From Drosophila miranda (Eukaryota > Arthropoda > Insecta > Diptera > Drosophilidae): a stretch of 64,000 nt of DNA. This document shows positions 1-12,547 of this stretch, one piece after another (positions within the stretch are counted from its first letter, which is position 1; every line of letters starts with the position of its first letter). The stretch is taken from positions 26,970,001 through 27,034,000 of the forward strand of contig NC_046675.1 in NCBI RefSeq assembly GCF_003369915.1. Reading direction: 5' to 3'. Position numbers and translations under genes: made by a program. The notes under the pieces were generated by a model. That model did no database searches. It saw nothing but the letters and a program-made list of their open reading frames with translations, and was not told where the DNA came from.

Positions 1-2553
1 ACTTGTATAATGAAAAGAAATTTGTATATTTAATGAACTAATTTATATATAAATTGAGGAAAAGGCTTAGAAAATATCGTAAAACATGGCTCTTCCAGAG
101 TCCTTCAGTATGATCTTCAACATTGTTATTCCTCAGTAACCACTCACTCGTTGTTGTTAGTAGTCAAGTTCATATTTTTCATCACCAGTTAGAGCTATTT
201 TTTGCACTTTGGACTTTCTTTTACAATAATGCTCTCCAGGCTTATTCTCAAATTAGTACGGAAGAGGTAGTTAAATGTTTTAAAAAGAAAAAATGATTTA
301 AGACGTGAGTAAATCGATACCGATATATTTTGTATTCCATAATTATGATAAGCATGAAAATAAGGATCTTAAAAAAACGAGGATATACAACTTTATTATT
401 TGAATATTCATTTTGTCATCCATTGGATATTAAAATGTCCAAAATGTCCTATCTCTAACGTATCTTTCAATATCCCATTGAAACGGATACTATATGGGAA
501 TACTCATATTCTTGATTCCCTGCCTAAGTTGGTGTGGATGGTTCAGTGCCGAGAACAGCACAGCATAATGCCCAAGATATACCTGAGACTTCGATGGAAT
601 GAATGTTAGCGCTAAAGTATTGAACTAGTAATTAAAGTGCAGTTCTTTGAAAAAACTTCAATATAAATGGGAGGTATTTGATTTATACATTACATATTAT
701 TATTATGTTTAGCGCCGCTCAATACGATATATGTAGTACAGATCTATTGTGCTTCTTGCTGACTGTGATTGTTAGTACAGTCTACAGGTATGTAGGTAAT
801 GTAGCATTTGATAAAAACCGAGTGGAGGTAAAGTATCCCACTTTTCCACATGCACTCTGCACTTCTTAAGGAATACAGAGATGCCACGATCGCAGTTCCC
901 AGCGCCGTAAGCCTACTGCAGGTCATTAGAAACAAAAGGGAAATCATTTGCATTAAGTACTTTCGCATTGTTCCTCTGACGCTAATGAATGCAGCGGTTG
1001 TATTGCGGGCTTGCTTGGGTTGGGTTAGGTAGCGGCTTTAATGCGTAGGTGGTTTTAATGCCTGCCATAAAGAGCGGCCTGGAGAGGACATTTCATTCAC
1101 GACTTGAAACGCGGCGGGTCGATGGATTCATATTCATTCATAAACAGGGATTGCCAGGATTCGGATGGGTGTTTATATGGGATCAGGTAGGTAGGTGATA
1201 GCCATAGGGCGAGGTGAGCTGAAGTGAGGGGTGGTGAGGCTGTAAAAGCTTATTTGCGTAGGTTGGCACTTAGTCTTGCAGCCGCCTTGGTTCGCTATGT
1301 GTACTGGGCCTTTCCCCCGGAGGTTCTTTAAGTAATAAGCGATGGAATTTCCACCCATTCGTCTCGGGGACCGAATTTCGCGGCCGAGGCGTCGGCGTCA
1401 TAAACGGCAACCTACCTAGGACAATGCGGCACTCGTAAATGGAAGAAAGGAAGTTATAAAATAATTAAACACGGCCACCGCTACCGCTCGGCCAGTGCCA
1501 GCGATTTCATTCATAGAAAGTCTGCAACCTGATGCCCGGTTCCCGGAGCCCGTAGCCCGGAGCCGCCATCGCCATGCTTAATTAGAGCAAACAGATAGTT
1601 CAGATAAGCATGGGGCGTCACATTCATATTTCGATTAATTAGGGAATTTTACACGCATACGCTAGCTGCTGACACACATGGAGAAGGTGCGGCTCTAGAC
1701 GGCGACACGACGTGCTCGGGGAAACCACATACTTCCTGGCATAGTCGTACTCGTATCCTAACCAAACTTTGGCTCGGAATTGAAACTTGGGAACACCTCG
1801 CACACCTCGACTGTTTGTCTTCCTCCTCGTCAGAGATTAGGCTCTGAGATCGATCGCCATGATGCATATGCATGCGCATACGCCAGTTGGATCGCAAGTC
1901 TCGTTTTAGCCAAGATTAACGTGCGACGGACTCAATCCGCGATCAGATCAGATCAGATCAGGCTGAATACCCGTACATCCGGCTCTGCGGTTAAGTACGC
2001 CAGGCTTTCGGTCCCCGCTTAGATAGTGGATCACTCCACGCGATGGACTAGGTGTGATCTTTATTGATCTCCATGATCAGGTATTGATCAGAGAGCGATT
2101 TGCCCTGCAAGCAGGCGATTAGACTAGAAACGGGATAGATAAAGGAGCCCCTTCAAAGTGCTATGTACATATGTATGTATGTATCTGCAAAACGGCGATC
2201 CCTTTCTTGAACCTTTCTGCGAGCAGCAAGCCGTCTAATAGAGCTCCTGCTGAAATTCATTGATATTGAAGCCTCTTTGACAAATGTACTCAAGTCGAAT
2301 CCGTGCGCATCGAATGTCAAACTTCCACTCATTCTTTCCGTTTTAAAGAGTACAAGGCCGATGTCTCTTAGGATAATCCGAACAAGCGTTACATAAGTAC
2401 GCACATATCACAGCTATTTGATCAAAATACGTTTACCACCTCATTCAGTTGCCATACAAATTATCGTTTGGAAGAACAAACTTAAAGGCTGTAGCTGGTT
2501 GTTGTAGATCAAGGCAGTCCAGATCGGGTGACTATATCAAGCAACTGGTATGA
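1..2553. other. Gene-free DNA far upstream of hkb
   Basis: No open reading frame here looks coding: frames are short, lack Drosophila codon bias, and none has matching splice sites. A short GATCA tandem run lies near 1942-1960. The stretch may hold distant hkb regulatory sequence, but I cannot identify sites by eye. Confidence 0.5.
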
Positions 2554-2724
2554 ACGCCCAACTAAAGGCCCTGAACGCCCGCAAGCAGCGCCCAAAGAAG
2601 TTCAAGTGCCCGCACTGCGACGTGGCCTTCTCCAACAAAGGCCAGCTCAAGGGACACATTCGCATCCATACCGGTAAGTCGAGCAGAAGTCCCCAGCACG
2701 TGGCACCCCGTACTCACACATCCT
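2554..2724 (+). pseudogene. Partial duplicate of hkb exon 1 end and intron start
   Basis: These 171 bases match 5286-5456 of hkb at 170 positions. The only difference is C to A at 2639 (5371 in hkb), changing the second Asn of finger 1 (SNNGQ) to Lys. The copy carries the end of hkb exon 1 (linker and first C2H2 finger), the splice donor, and 51 bases of the intron, so it is a DNA-level copy and not a retrocopy. A chance ATG at 2550 opens a 69-codon frame that runs through the finger and the unspliced donor to a stop at 2757-2759. There is no Groucho motif, no fingers 2 and 3, and no matching acceptor, so I treat it as a fragment, not a gene. Near identity means very recent duplication, gene conversion, or an assembly error. 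Confidence 0.88.
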
Positions 2725-4765
2725 TGACCCTGAATTTAAATCTAAAATTCAATAACTGACATATCGAAGGAATTGAACTGTTAAAATGTGTGTGTTTACA
2801 ACTGATTTGCGGTGCTCAAGCGTTTAAGGATTAGATCGCACTTTGGGTGGACATTATCCTACGTCCTGAGGCGGGTGGTCGATTTACCGAACCGAGTTTT
2901 GCGAAATTCTTTATAAAACTGTTGATAGTTACTCCTCATTTTGGACATAACATTTTTTTTTTTTTTGGCTTTAATTTCTTTTTTTTTATATAAAAACGAG
3001 ACGTTAATGAACAGCCAATGAATCTATTTATACAATAGACATTTTTCTCAACTGACTTTTGTGATTCTGAATTGGCGCCATCGGTTCAAAGTTAGTTAAC
3101 ACGAGTGTCCACATGTGAATGTCCGCTACTGTACATATATACAAATATAGATATGCGCACATTTCTTTAGTTGTACAACCCAATGCATATTTCCGAGGCA
3201 AAGTTAATGCAATTTACATTTATGTATACAAAGATGTCCTATGATCCGATTTCTGAACATCAGGATATGTCAGCTATACACACATTTGGCATGTCAAGAC
3301 TAAAGCCAATGTATTCTACCTAACAATGTCTTGAAAACGCATTTAGTTTTTCAAAAGTAATGCATTTATAACAATTTAAAACAAAGCTTATATAAGCCAG
3401 GAATCCGACAGGCTACATAATCAAATATTGTGCCATGTTCCAAATTATCCACCTTCAAAGACAAGAAAAATGTGCTATATTTATTTACACTTTAAGTTTC
3501 GTGTACAGTTTCTTCTTGTATATCACCAACATCTCCATCGGTTATCTATCCATTGTGCGGTTTATCCATTCCAATTAATCTAGTCACAGAATCCCGCCAG
3601 GGAAAACGCCCTCCGCCGGCAGTAAAGCTGGCACTGTCGACCCCCCAGCCCGGTCATCCCCAAATGATAAAGTTTAGGCAAACTGTACTGCTCTACATGC
3701 TCAAACCTCTTCTGCAGCCCTCGGTCTCAAGCCCCCAGGAAAATGCGCCGACTGGGCTCTTATGTACAGCTGTGCGCGTATCTGTGAATCCTTGGCCCTT
3801 GGCCCACACTTTGCATATTTGGGCGGAACAGCAACCCCTAGGAGCAAAGCACTTAATTCAATAATAAATTGCCACCACAAGAGGCGGCGAATCACTCGCC
3901 GGAGTAGAGTCAGGAAGCCCGCAGATAACCAAGTCACGAATTTAGCACAGTAACCGAAGGGGGGGAGAAACGGAACACAGAACACAGAACACATACCAAC
4001 TCAAGTTGAAGCCAAGCCCAGTCGTGCCTCACGGGGTTCGATGGGGAGGGGCTGTGGGTTTGCGGTGGGTAAGCGTAAAATTCATAATCGTGAATGCTTC
4101 ACTTAAAGTTGCGCCCAAATCCGAAAGCCACCCCGCAGGGATTCGCGGAGCAAAAATAGATATACGAGTTTGTTCCACAATGGGAATGGGAAGGGCAGGG
4201 GCACGCATTAAAAACGAAAGTCAAGGAAGCTGCCATTCCACGAGACGGCTTGAAAACTACGCAGGACTCTGCTCACTACGGTACATATGTACGTTGTACA
4301 TTATGTACTACGAGTATCCTGCATGACTGTGTGTGCGTGTACCGGCGCGCCGCGGAGCCCTGTGTCCGTGCGAGTGTGCGTGAGCGGCCATATTGTTGTG
4401 TTGGACGAAAACAACCCTGAAGCGTGCCTCTCACTCACACAGAGACAGACAGACAACAAATCGATGAATGAAGCGACTCTGTGTGCGTGTGTGCGTGTGT
4501 GCGTGTGTGCGTGTGTAGGTAGACCGCTAAGTAGGCCCGTGGGCAGAGCAGAGTCCTGGCTTGCTCAATGAACGGGAAATCTCTTTAAATGGTGCGCCGC
4601 TCAGCCAGGAGAGCTCAGTTCGAGTTGAGATCTTGCAGCGCACACACAGCTCCAGCTCCGGCCCCGTCCATTCCCAGAAAAAGTGTTCCCAACCAAAAAG
4701 TGCTCCCGTGAACCAGAGAGAGAGAGAGAGAGATTCCTACTCCACCACAATCGCATCGCATTGAA
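2725..4765. other. hkb upstream region and 5' UTR
   Basis: No coding frame is convincing. A GT-rich run at about 4484-4516 and a GA run at 4718-4733 lie in the presumed 5' leader; GA runs are typical GAGA-factor-like sequence in fly promoters. The transcription start cannot be fixed by eye. Confidence 0.45.
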
Positions 4766-5719
4766 ATGTCGACTATTAACCTGCATCCCCCGCAAACGTA
4801 CTCGCGCCTGTTCCGTCCCTGGGATACGCAGAGGCAGGCGCCCGCTCCACCGGCCAGGACGGTGAAGAACGAGCCCGAAACGGTCAACATCAAAACGGAG
4901 CTGCCCAGCAGCAGTTTCGGCCACGACAGCGACCGCGACTCCTCTTCCTCGTCAAACAGCAGCAGCAGCAGCAGTAGCAGCAAGTCCAGCTACGATGATG
5001 GATACACCCGCACCTCCACCCCCCTGCTGGATGTGACGCCACAGCCCGTCTTCCCACATCCCTCGTGCTCCTCCTCAGCCTCCCCGACAGTGACGCCAGC
5101 CCAGCAGATGTCGCCGCAGCAGTCCCCCTTCATGCCCGCCGCCAGCGATCTGTACTACGCGGCTGCCGCAGCTGCAGCCGCTGCCGCTGCCAGCACTCCC
5201 GCCGGTGCCGCTGCTGCCGGCTTCGGCATGGATCCGTTCACGCTAGGTCTGATGGAGCAGGAGTACGCCCGCGTAATGGCCGAGGACGCCCAACTAAAGG
5301 CCCTGAACGCCCGCAAGCAGCGCCCAAAGAAGTTCAAGTGCCCGCACTGCGACGTGGCCTTCTCCAACAACGGCCAGCTCAAGGGACACATTCGCATCCA
5401 TACCGGTAAGTCGAGCAGAAGTCCCCAGCACGTGGCACCCCGTACTCACACATCCTATTTCCGCTCCCTCCCTCCTCCAGGCGAACGCCCCTTCAAGTGC
5501 GACGTAGACACCTGCGGAAAGACCTTCACTCGCAACGAGGAGTTGACGCGCCACAAACGTATCCACACTGGACTGCGTCCGTATCCGTGTAGCGCATGCG
5601 GAAAGAAGTTCGGTCGCCGGGACCACCTGAAGAAGCACATGAAGACGCATATGCCGCAGGAACGCCAGCTGGGTCCGGCCATCTTTGTGCCAATGTATCC
5701 ATATCTCTATGGCTACTGA
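4766..5719 (+). CDS. hkb: Huckebein, C2H2 zinc-finger transcriptional repressor
   Basis: Two exons, 4766-5405 and 5481-5719, encode 292 residues. Huckebein is a terminal gap gene product that represses targets at the embryo poles through Groucho. The FRPW Groucho-binding motif is at residues 16-19. Next come a serine-rich stretch, an alanine run of about a dozen residues, and three C2H2 fingers of the Sp/Egr type: Cys192, Cys195, His208, His212; Cys220, Cys225, His238, His242; and Cys250, Cys253, His266, His270. The protein ends in a Tyr-rich tail (PYLYGY). D. melanogaster Hkb is of nearly the same length. The 75-bp intron (5406-5480) starts GTAAGT, ends CAG, is a multiple of three and has no stop, so the frame also reads straight through; splicing restores the canonical HTGERPF linker, which shows the intron is real. 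The ATG follows a GA-rich leader. Family and orthology are near certain. Confidence 0.96.
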   Translation: MSTINLHPPQTYSRLFRPWDTQRQAPAPPARTVKNEPETVNIKTELPSSSFGHDSDRDSSSSSNSSSSSSSSKSSYDDGYTRTSTPLLDVTPQPVFPHPSCSSSASPTVTPAQQMSPQQSPFMPAASDLYYAAAAAAAAAAASTPAGAAAAGFGMDPFTLGLMEQEYARVMAEDAQLKALNARKQRPKKFKCPHCDVAFSNNGQLKGHIRIHTGKSSRSPQHVAPRTHTSYFRSLPPPGERPFKCDVDTCGKTFTRNEELTRHKRIHTGLRPYPCSACGKKFGRRDHLKKHMKTHMPQERQLGPAIFVPMYPYLYGY

Positions 5720-7984
5720 ATAGACGGATGGAGATCCGATCCGAACCTCGCTCCAGCGATCTGTGAAGCGCTTGCACGCTTTAAAAACGCTACAAGGCCC
5801 ATACGCATACGCACATAGCCACCGATACCGATGCCAACGACAACGACAACGACAGCGACAAAAACAACGATAAACATATACATAGATAACCAATAACTCA
5901 ATGCCGGCCAATACTCAATTTCCATCTTGGATAGATCTACCTCAGCCGTACCTGGCGCAATCTAGCGCACTCACTAACCGCTAACAGACTCAGAGCCTCG
6001 GAGCCGAAACCCTCCGAGAGAGAGAGAGAGAGAGAACCCGATGCCATCGACGATATATGCAAATATTGAGATATTTATTTTTTAACTCATATTTACACAA
6101 CCAGCTACGTGACGAGTTTGGAGCGTAGCGTACGGAAAGAAAACCCAGCATTTGTGTAAATACCTCCTTAAGTGATCCTTCCTCATATGCTAAGCGATTA
6201 AGAGATTAAAGAGATAGATAGATAGATAGATAGATATACCTGTATACACACAATCTTTATTAGAGCTAAGCATATTTTTCACATTTTTATATGCTGAATA
6301 CGGTTACTAGCAATATACGATTTATACCTACCTAGATATAGAGTCATAGTTAAATATTCAGAGTTGCATTATACGATTTATGTTTACACCATGAAATACA
6401 AATTTTGAAAATCACAATTTCCATCTTCCTTCTCTTCGATGCAATCTTCAATTCTACTGAGAGCTACAGACGATGAGAACTTTCACCCAAAATTTCGGAG
6501 CTGAGAACGAATGGCATCCTTTCCGACATTTTGTGTGCATATTAATGACTGTTTCAGTCACTTCCCGCTAACCAGATCATTTAAAAATCGCCCAAGTCAT
6601 CCCGGCAACATCAAAGCGAAACCTGCTAATGCATTCATCCTCGCCACCAAAGGGTTTAAATGCACAAGTCATTTGGGCATTTGGCAAAACCGGCAAAAAT
6701 CCCATTCATTAAAGTGCGGAATAATCCATTAGGTCGGGCGGGGCCAGAACGGCTAAATATCCAGTCGCCTCCCACTCCCCGGTTAAATACAATCCGTTCA
6801 TTGTACAAAGAATGCGAATCAAAATGTCCTGATTTCGGATCGCAGAGCAATCATCTCACACAGTTTCCCACAGTCCCCCGCAGATCACATTCAGATCCCA
6901 GAGCAATTGTCCAACCGACTTGCCATTACTCACCTGACAGCTTGCGTCATTCATAAGGACAATGGAGGGGGCCACCTGAGCTATGAAACTGTGTGCAGCA
7001 GACCAGACACTCAGTCTGCAACAAGTCAAAAGGACACTTACTCGTATTTGTGGAATTTGTTATGCGAACAGGCGATCGATCCATCGATCCCTGGTCACTA
7101 GCAATGTGACTTCCACGAGCGGACAAAAGACGAATTTCTGAAATTGGAACCGTAGCAGACCGGTGGGCAACAGCAACGGCCAAGGCAACGTTGAACGAGT
7201 CTTAACCTTTTCCAGGACAATGGCAAATATGGTTGCTTGATAGGGGCGTGCAGTTCTCACAATTACCTGTGCCGTACCTGCCTGTCCTCTCAGATCCTGA
7301 GAAGATTTTCGTTGCTGGCAGACAGTGCGTCGTCGTCTTTATCGCACAAGTGGAACAATGATATCTACAATAATGTGTCCCTCCGATTCGAATAATTCGA
7401 CTTCGGACCTTTGCAGCAGACACGACGTCTGCCCCTTGGGCACTTGGAAGCATACTCAAGATCCACGATAGTGCATTTGAAACAAGTTCAAACACACATT
7501 TCTCAACAGAAAATCTATCTATCGCTCAGTACTTTCAGTAATTTTTTAGGCATTGTTGCGTAATTGCCGGCAATTAATTAAGGAAGAGTATCGGGTGTGG
7601 GAATCATGCATGATATCCCTAATGATATATGTCGATCACATGTGACAAGTGTTGACTAATGCGACGACAGTTGAAAAATATGTATGTCCAGAAAAGCAAC
7701 AATCTGTAAAATAAACAAAGATTCTTAGTAATTTCGACGTGCCCTGATGAAAACCACTTTCCTTTCTGATCAAACTATGCATCAAACATTTGCGCATCAG
7801 ATAATTTTTGACAACTCGTTCTTAAAAGAGAAAATATTTGTGGCTATACGTAAAATCTTAAAAATTGTATTCTATCTAGAAATGACCTTCGGTATAAAGT
7901 TAAGCGCCGAAGGGTTTAGTACGTAGACACCGCCACACCGACATTGTCGGCTTCTTGGCCTCCTTCTGTGGTATGTAGTTCCTT
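5720..7984. other. hkb 3' UTR and intergenic DNA
   Basis: GA repeat at about 6017-6034 and a GATA repeat at 6212-6236 lie in the likely hkb 3' UTR. The rest shows no coding frame that I can support. Confidence 0.5.
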
Positions 7985-8275
7985 TAAAAGAATAAACATC
8001 GTTGATGATCTTGGTACTGTGTTAGACAGTAAGCTAAAGTTTTCCGAACATATTTTTACCATGGCAAATAAAGCAATAGGCGTGCTTGTGTTTATGCCGA
8101 CCATTATGTAACGAATACTATATTTTTTGTTCCTCCGATTTTAGAATACGGCTCTTGTGTATGGTGCTTTGAACGGCCATATAACCATTCTTCAATAAAA
8201 GATGTCACTGTGCTGCAGCGGTGAAATACGTTTCACGAGATTAATTCTAGGTTGTAGGTCTGGTAGAGTAGTTCT
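7985..8275 (+). mobile_element. Decayed jockey-like LINE reverse transcriptase fragment
   Basis: Translating from 7989 gives INIVDDLGTVLDSKLKFSEH, followed by an alanine/lysine helix and, in another frame near 8135-8165, PPILEYGSCVWCF. This order matches the C-terminal end of the reverse transcriptase domain of jockey-clade non-LTR retrotransposons, where the usual text is close to 'DLGVLLDSKL...H' and 'RPILEYCSCVW'. Frames are broken by several stops and shifts, so it is a dead, truncated copy. No poly(A) tail or target-site duplication was located. The assignment comes from motif memory, not a search. Confidence 0.7.
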
Positions 8276-8929
8276 TGTAACCACCATTTAAATTTCCAAT
8301 ACATATATCCGCAATATTTTTTAAAGTTAAGAAACTGTTTTACATGACTTATGCGCACTTTGATAATTATCTATCGACATCTTTGAACAATAGTGGTTTG
8401 AAAAGATAAATGCATGCCATTTTTTGTCTGATAAGGTTTTCTGTAAATTTTATTTTTTAAGTCGAATTAGTTACAAAATAAGCTACTAACCATTCATATT
8501 GTCCAAAGCATACCAATATACACGTATATTTGATCACACTATCTCTAATGTTAATGCTTGTAACTGTTGTACAACTTGATTGTTTTATTTTGTTAAATTT
8601 CTTATATATCGACTTGTTTCATTTTTTTAAACAATTATTTTGATAAGGACGATACCACTTTTCCAGACATAATTGATTTCAATTTAGATTATACCTACAT
8701 ACATACCTATGAAAAAGTTAAATTGAATATACAGTTAGATATCAATATCAATATCCAGGTGGACTACCGAGCTTGGCAGAGTGTACCAAATTTTTAAAGC
8801 TTAAGTTAACTCTTAAAGACACTAAGGTTTTTGGTGTTTTTGTAAAAGTCTTTAGTGAACCTTGGCGATGTCTATAGATTTTATCTGAATATTTGAATAT
8901 CTATCCGCGAGATCGTTTTTGCGATAATC

Positions 8930-9240
8930 GCGGAGGATCCTTTGTCGATCTTTTCGGAACCGGAGACATCACAATGTTGCAAGGACCAAAGGAACAGTCA
9001 AGCAGTGGACTTTATCGGGTGAACGTGCACCAAACACCCTAGGGTTGGGAGTTGGCTAACAACTATGTCGAAAGTATTTTGGGATTCACTGAAGATAAAA
9101 TTGAAAACTGTAAAACGATGAGCAAAGAATATTATTCAGTACTTTTGGACAGATTCGATATTTACTTGGAACAGACACCGTATTTGGCAAAGAAAAAAGA
9201 GATGTTTCATAAAGAAAATTCATGCATATGTATATAGGGT
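8930..9240 (+). mobile_element. Decayed mariner-like transposase fragment
   Basis: Three frames of the plus strand give pieces in the order of a mariner transposase catalytic domain: a 'KQWTLSGERAPN'-like piece near 8997-9035, a 'SKVFWDS' piece near 9066-9087, and YYSVLLDRFDIYLEQ then PYLAKKKEMFHKENS near 9133-9222. In intact mariners the corresponding text is close to 'SKQW...GE.AP', 'VFWD' and 'LAKKKVLFHQDNA'. The second catalytic Asp of the 'HQDN' block is replaced (HKEN) and the frame is broken repeatedly, so the copy is inactive. Terminal inverted repeats were not found. Confidence 0.7.
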
Positions 9241-12200
9241 TACGAGTTACTACCTTGTTTAGCCTTTTTCCAACCGGAATAAATGTGATCATCAATGAAA
9301 AAAATCATACATTTTGAAAGCTTCGGAAATATTAATTTGAAGTATTCGAAAATATCCGTTGGATACAAATAAAAGGTACCATTCAAGTTTTTGTAAGACA
9401 CATTTCTAATATATAATATAATATATATTTCGCCTGTTGTAGACCCCAAACCTCGTCGAACTCTGAGCATGTTTCTAGCTACAGCCTCGAAGACTTCTTA
9501 GAAGTTATAATTGAAACCTATGAGAGTAAAAATCAGAACAGATTGCACTGTAAAAGTGCGTAGCATCACATTGTTCCGCCAACAATATGAGACAGAAGAA
9601 AGAAGTTACTTCCTAACGTGAAAGTAGTTCGGCAATCAATAACCCACCGACGTCCCGGCACAATTGCCATGTAGGAGGCACTGGCCTATCTGCCATTCAT
9701 GACCACAAAAAGGCCAAACAAGAGTCGTCGGGTGGTCCGTCCTCAGAAAATTTCGCAACGAGGTAATTGCCAGCGACTACCAAAAAGTGGTCCTCTCTCT
9801 TGGACGCCTCTGGGGGGCCACCCAGAGTGCCCAGAGTGAGAAATTGAAATGTCTTTTGTGCCACTAATAGAGAAATATACGGGCCATAATTTCGCAATGC
9901 AACAATAGCTGGGCCCAAGGCAATTGAATGAAGAGCAGTGCGAAAACGCAATGAAAAAACCGAAAGCAATGAAATGAGCATCGAGTGAACCAAATAAAAA
10001 ATGGAGTCGACCGTCTTGGTGGGTAAATACTCGTGGTGTTGCTGAACGGGTCTGGCTGCTACCTTTCCCAGCGCCAGTTCTGGGCCAGGAGTCGGTGGCA
10101 CTGTGCGGTGACTGTTTTCAACCCCTCGCCAGCAGCAACCCAACCCTCATCCCTTATTCACGCACACAGATAGAAGGGCAAAGGGAGAGTGAGAGGAGCG
10201 AGAGAGAGAGAGAGAGTGATAACACACCCAGTGGTTGGCAGGGGGTAGTAGCCGGGGCTGACGTTTTATACAAAGTGTCAGAAGATCCATTTAATTGTGA
10301 AATTTATTGGCCAGCAGCAGCGACAGAGGCTGCAACAGAAACAACAGCCAGAACAGGAGACAGTTTGTCTGGCCCTCTTGTTGGCTTTCTTTCGGGCTAT
10401 TCGTATAGTATGTTCTGCGGTTTCTGGAAATGCTATTATACATATACATGTGTATGTAGAGAACAGGAATAGAGCCCACGACGATAAGGTCTGACCTGGC
10501 TATAAAAAAGTAAAGACAAATTCGTGTAAACAAACGGATTTACTTCGAAGATACTCGTACAGGCGTAAGGTGCCACAGTTGTTCGAGGCACGCCACGTAC
10601 AAACGTGGTGTGTGGTGTGGTGTGGCTAGCATGTTGGTATTTCTATTGATAAATCCCCTCGCTCGATTATGAAACTTTCCAGTTAATTATATTTGTACAG
10701 GCTGGGTTGAGGACTCTTGGTGTTGCACAAGATTTCCAGTTTAGTTTATCATCCGATCCGGGCGGCTTTGTCGGTATTACTCGTATTTTCCAAGGGTCGC
10801 CCGCAAATCCTAGGCGGAAAAGTGGGTATGGCCCGACACACGCTAAACGATGCCTTTATCTGCATAAACACTCTTAATAAGTCGATTGTCCGCTTCCTAA
10901 TCTTGCTCCGGACTCGGGACCTAATGAGCATCTCCTTCCATTATCTTTTCATGCAAATGCATGCAATTTCAGGTCTAATCCTAACGCCGCGACTTGCATA
11001 ATGTCTTCCTGTGTACACACAGGACTCAGGGAGAGTACGTCACATGGTTTGTCCAAGTCCTCACACATGGCATCGGTCGGCCTAAGCTGTTTGTCCATAT
11101 AAACCACAGACACAGGACGCGGATCCGTGCCCAGGCACAGGCACATACGGTTTGCAATGGAAGAACAAGAAAATGGATACTCTATCTAGTCAAGAATCTC
11201 AGCTTTCTAGCCCGATCTCCTGTGGGCAGTATTCACATTCGCATACCCAGCCCGAACCTCAATCATCATTATTATGCAATTGCATTTACAATCAAACCGA
11301 AAACCAACCAAAACAAACTCAGGGCAGCGCCCAGCTGGAAGACAAGCCCAAAAGGCAAACAGTAGGTGGTGCCGGAAGTGCCGTACAATGCCAAAACGGA
11401 CGGGCGACTTTTTGTGCAGTTTTCCCATCAACATGAACCCAACAAACTAATCAAAACTAATGATGACATAATTGGCTCGATCGTGTCGTAGAGAGAGAGC
11501 AGTCACAGCAACAGCAGCAACAGCCCCAGCAGTAGGTGCAGAGTCCTGTGCGGGTCATAGAATGGAATAGGAAGTGCCTGCCGCAGATCAACACAAAGCC
11601 ACACAAATCGACCTTTGTCCAGGCAAGGAAACAGCCATCAGTCAGAGGCGTTCACAAAGACGAATACGTATACGTTAAATAAAAAAGATAATTGATTTCT
11701 TTGCCAAATTCCATGCGATGACACCAAGATTTTGCTGCTCGCCGTGTGGTCTTGGTCTAGATCCTTTGATGCAATTAGCTGGAACCTACATATAATGGAG
11801 GGAAATATTGTGACATTTGGGAAAGGCGAAATTCTTAAGTAATTCATCAAAACGTAGCCACATGGACTGCTTTTCTTCATATAATTGACTCTTTCTTCAG
11901 GGACTACCTTGCGGATGTTGCCCGCAACGTAGCGTGTGCTACTGCCAAGCAAGGCACATTTCCCCTGGGGGTCGTTTTAAAAAGTAAGCAGTCTGCATTC
12001 TGATCTGATATATCAATTAGGAAAGAGCGAGCGTTGGTTTTGTATTTCTTAACAATGACTGTTGCTGTATTTGTATACACATCAAAAATGCTTGGCTGCA
12101 AAAGAGCAGCATAATGTACATAAGTTTTTACATATGTATATACGTACAAGGCATCGAAAATAGAGTATGTAAAGGTCATTCGAGTATATAAATTGTATAT

Positions 12201-12547
12201 AGTGTTTGTAGGTAGGTATGTAGGTATGCTTGTAAAAGCATAAAGAGATATTCAAATGCTTTGTTCCGTCAAGTTTGTTCATGCAATTGAAAATGCTTTT
12301 CAGACTTCAGCCGGACGCTGAGGTATTTCAGCTTTCAGTAAATATAGGTGTAAACATGTAGGTAAATATAAATATGTGCGTACGCGGTATATGTTGGTGT
12401 AAGTATGTGTATGGGCCTTCTTCTTGGCAAGCAAAGGCGTTTAGGCACAAGCATTTGATCCACTGAGATTACTTGGTGGTCGCTACTCTTCCCCATATTC
12501 GAGTAGATTATTTGAGGTCCATTTAGGATTGCTTCCTGCTGCCTTTC
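9241..12547. other. Gene-free DNA upstream of the clarin 3' end
   Basis: The longest frame (9697-10143, minus) has no protein-like composition and no splice context. A GA run lies at about 10199-10216 and GT-rich tracts near 10607-10625. I see no gene here. Confidence 0.5.

Noticed and set aside
5717-5818. 33 open codons after the hkb TGA as a readthrough candidate
   Set aside because: Length is close to chance, and codon use is not gene-like; much weaker than the Syt14 case.
9697-10143. 148-codon minus-strand frame
   Set aside because: No ATG-proximal context, no codon bias, no splice partners and no recognisable domain.
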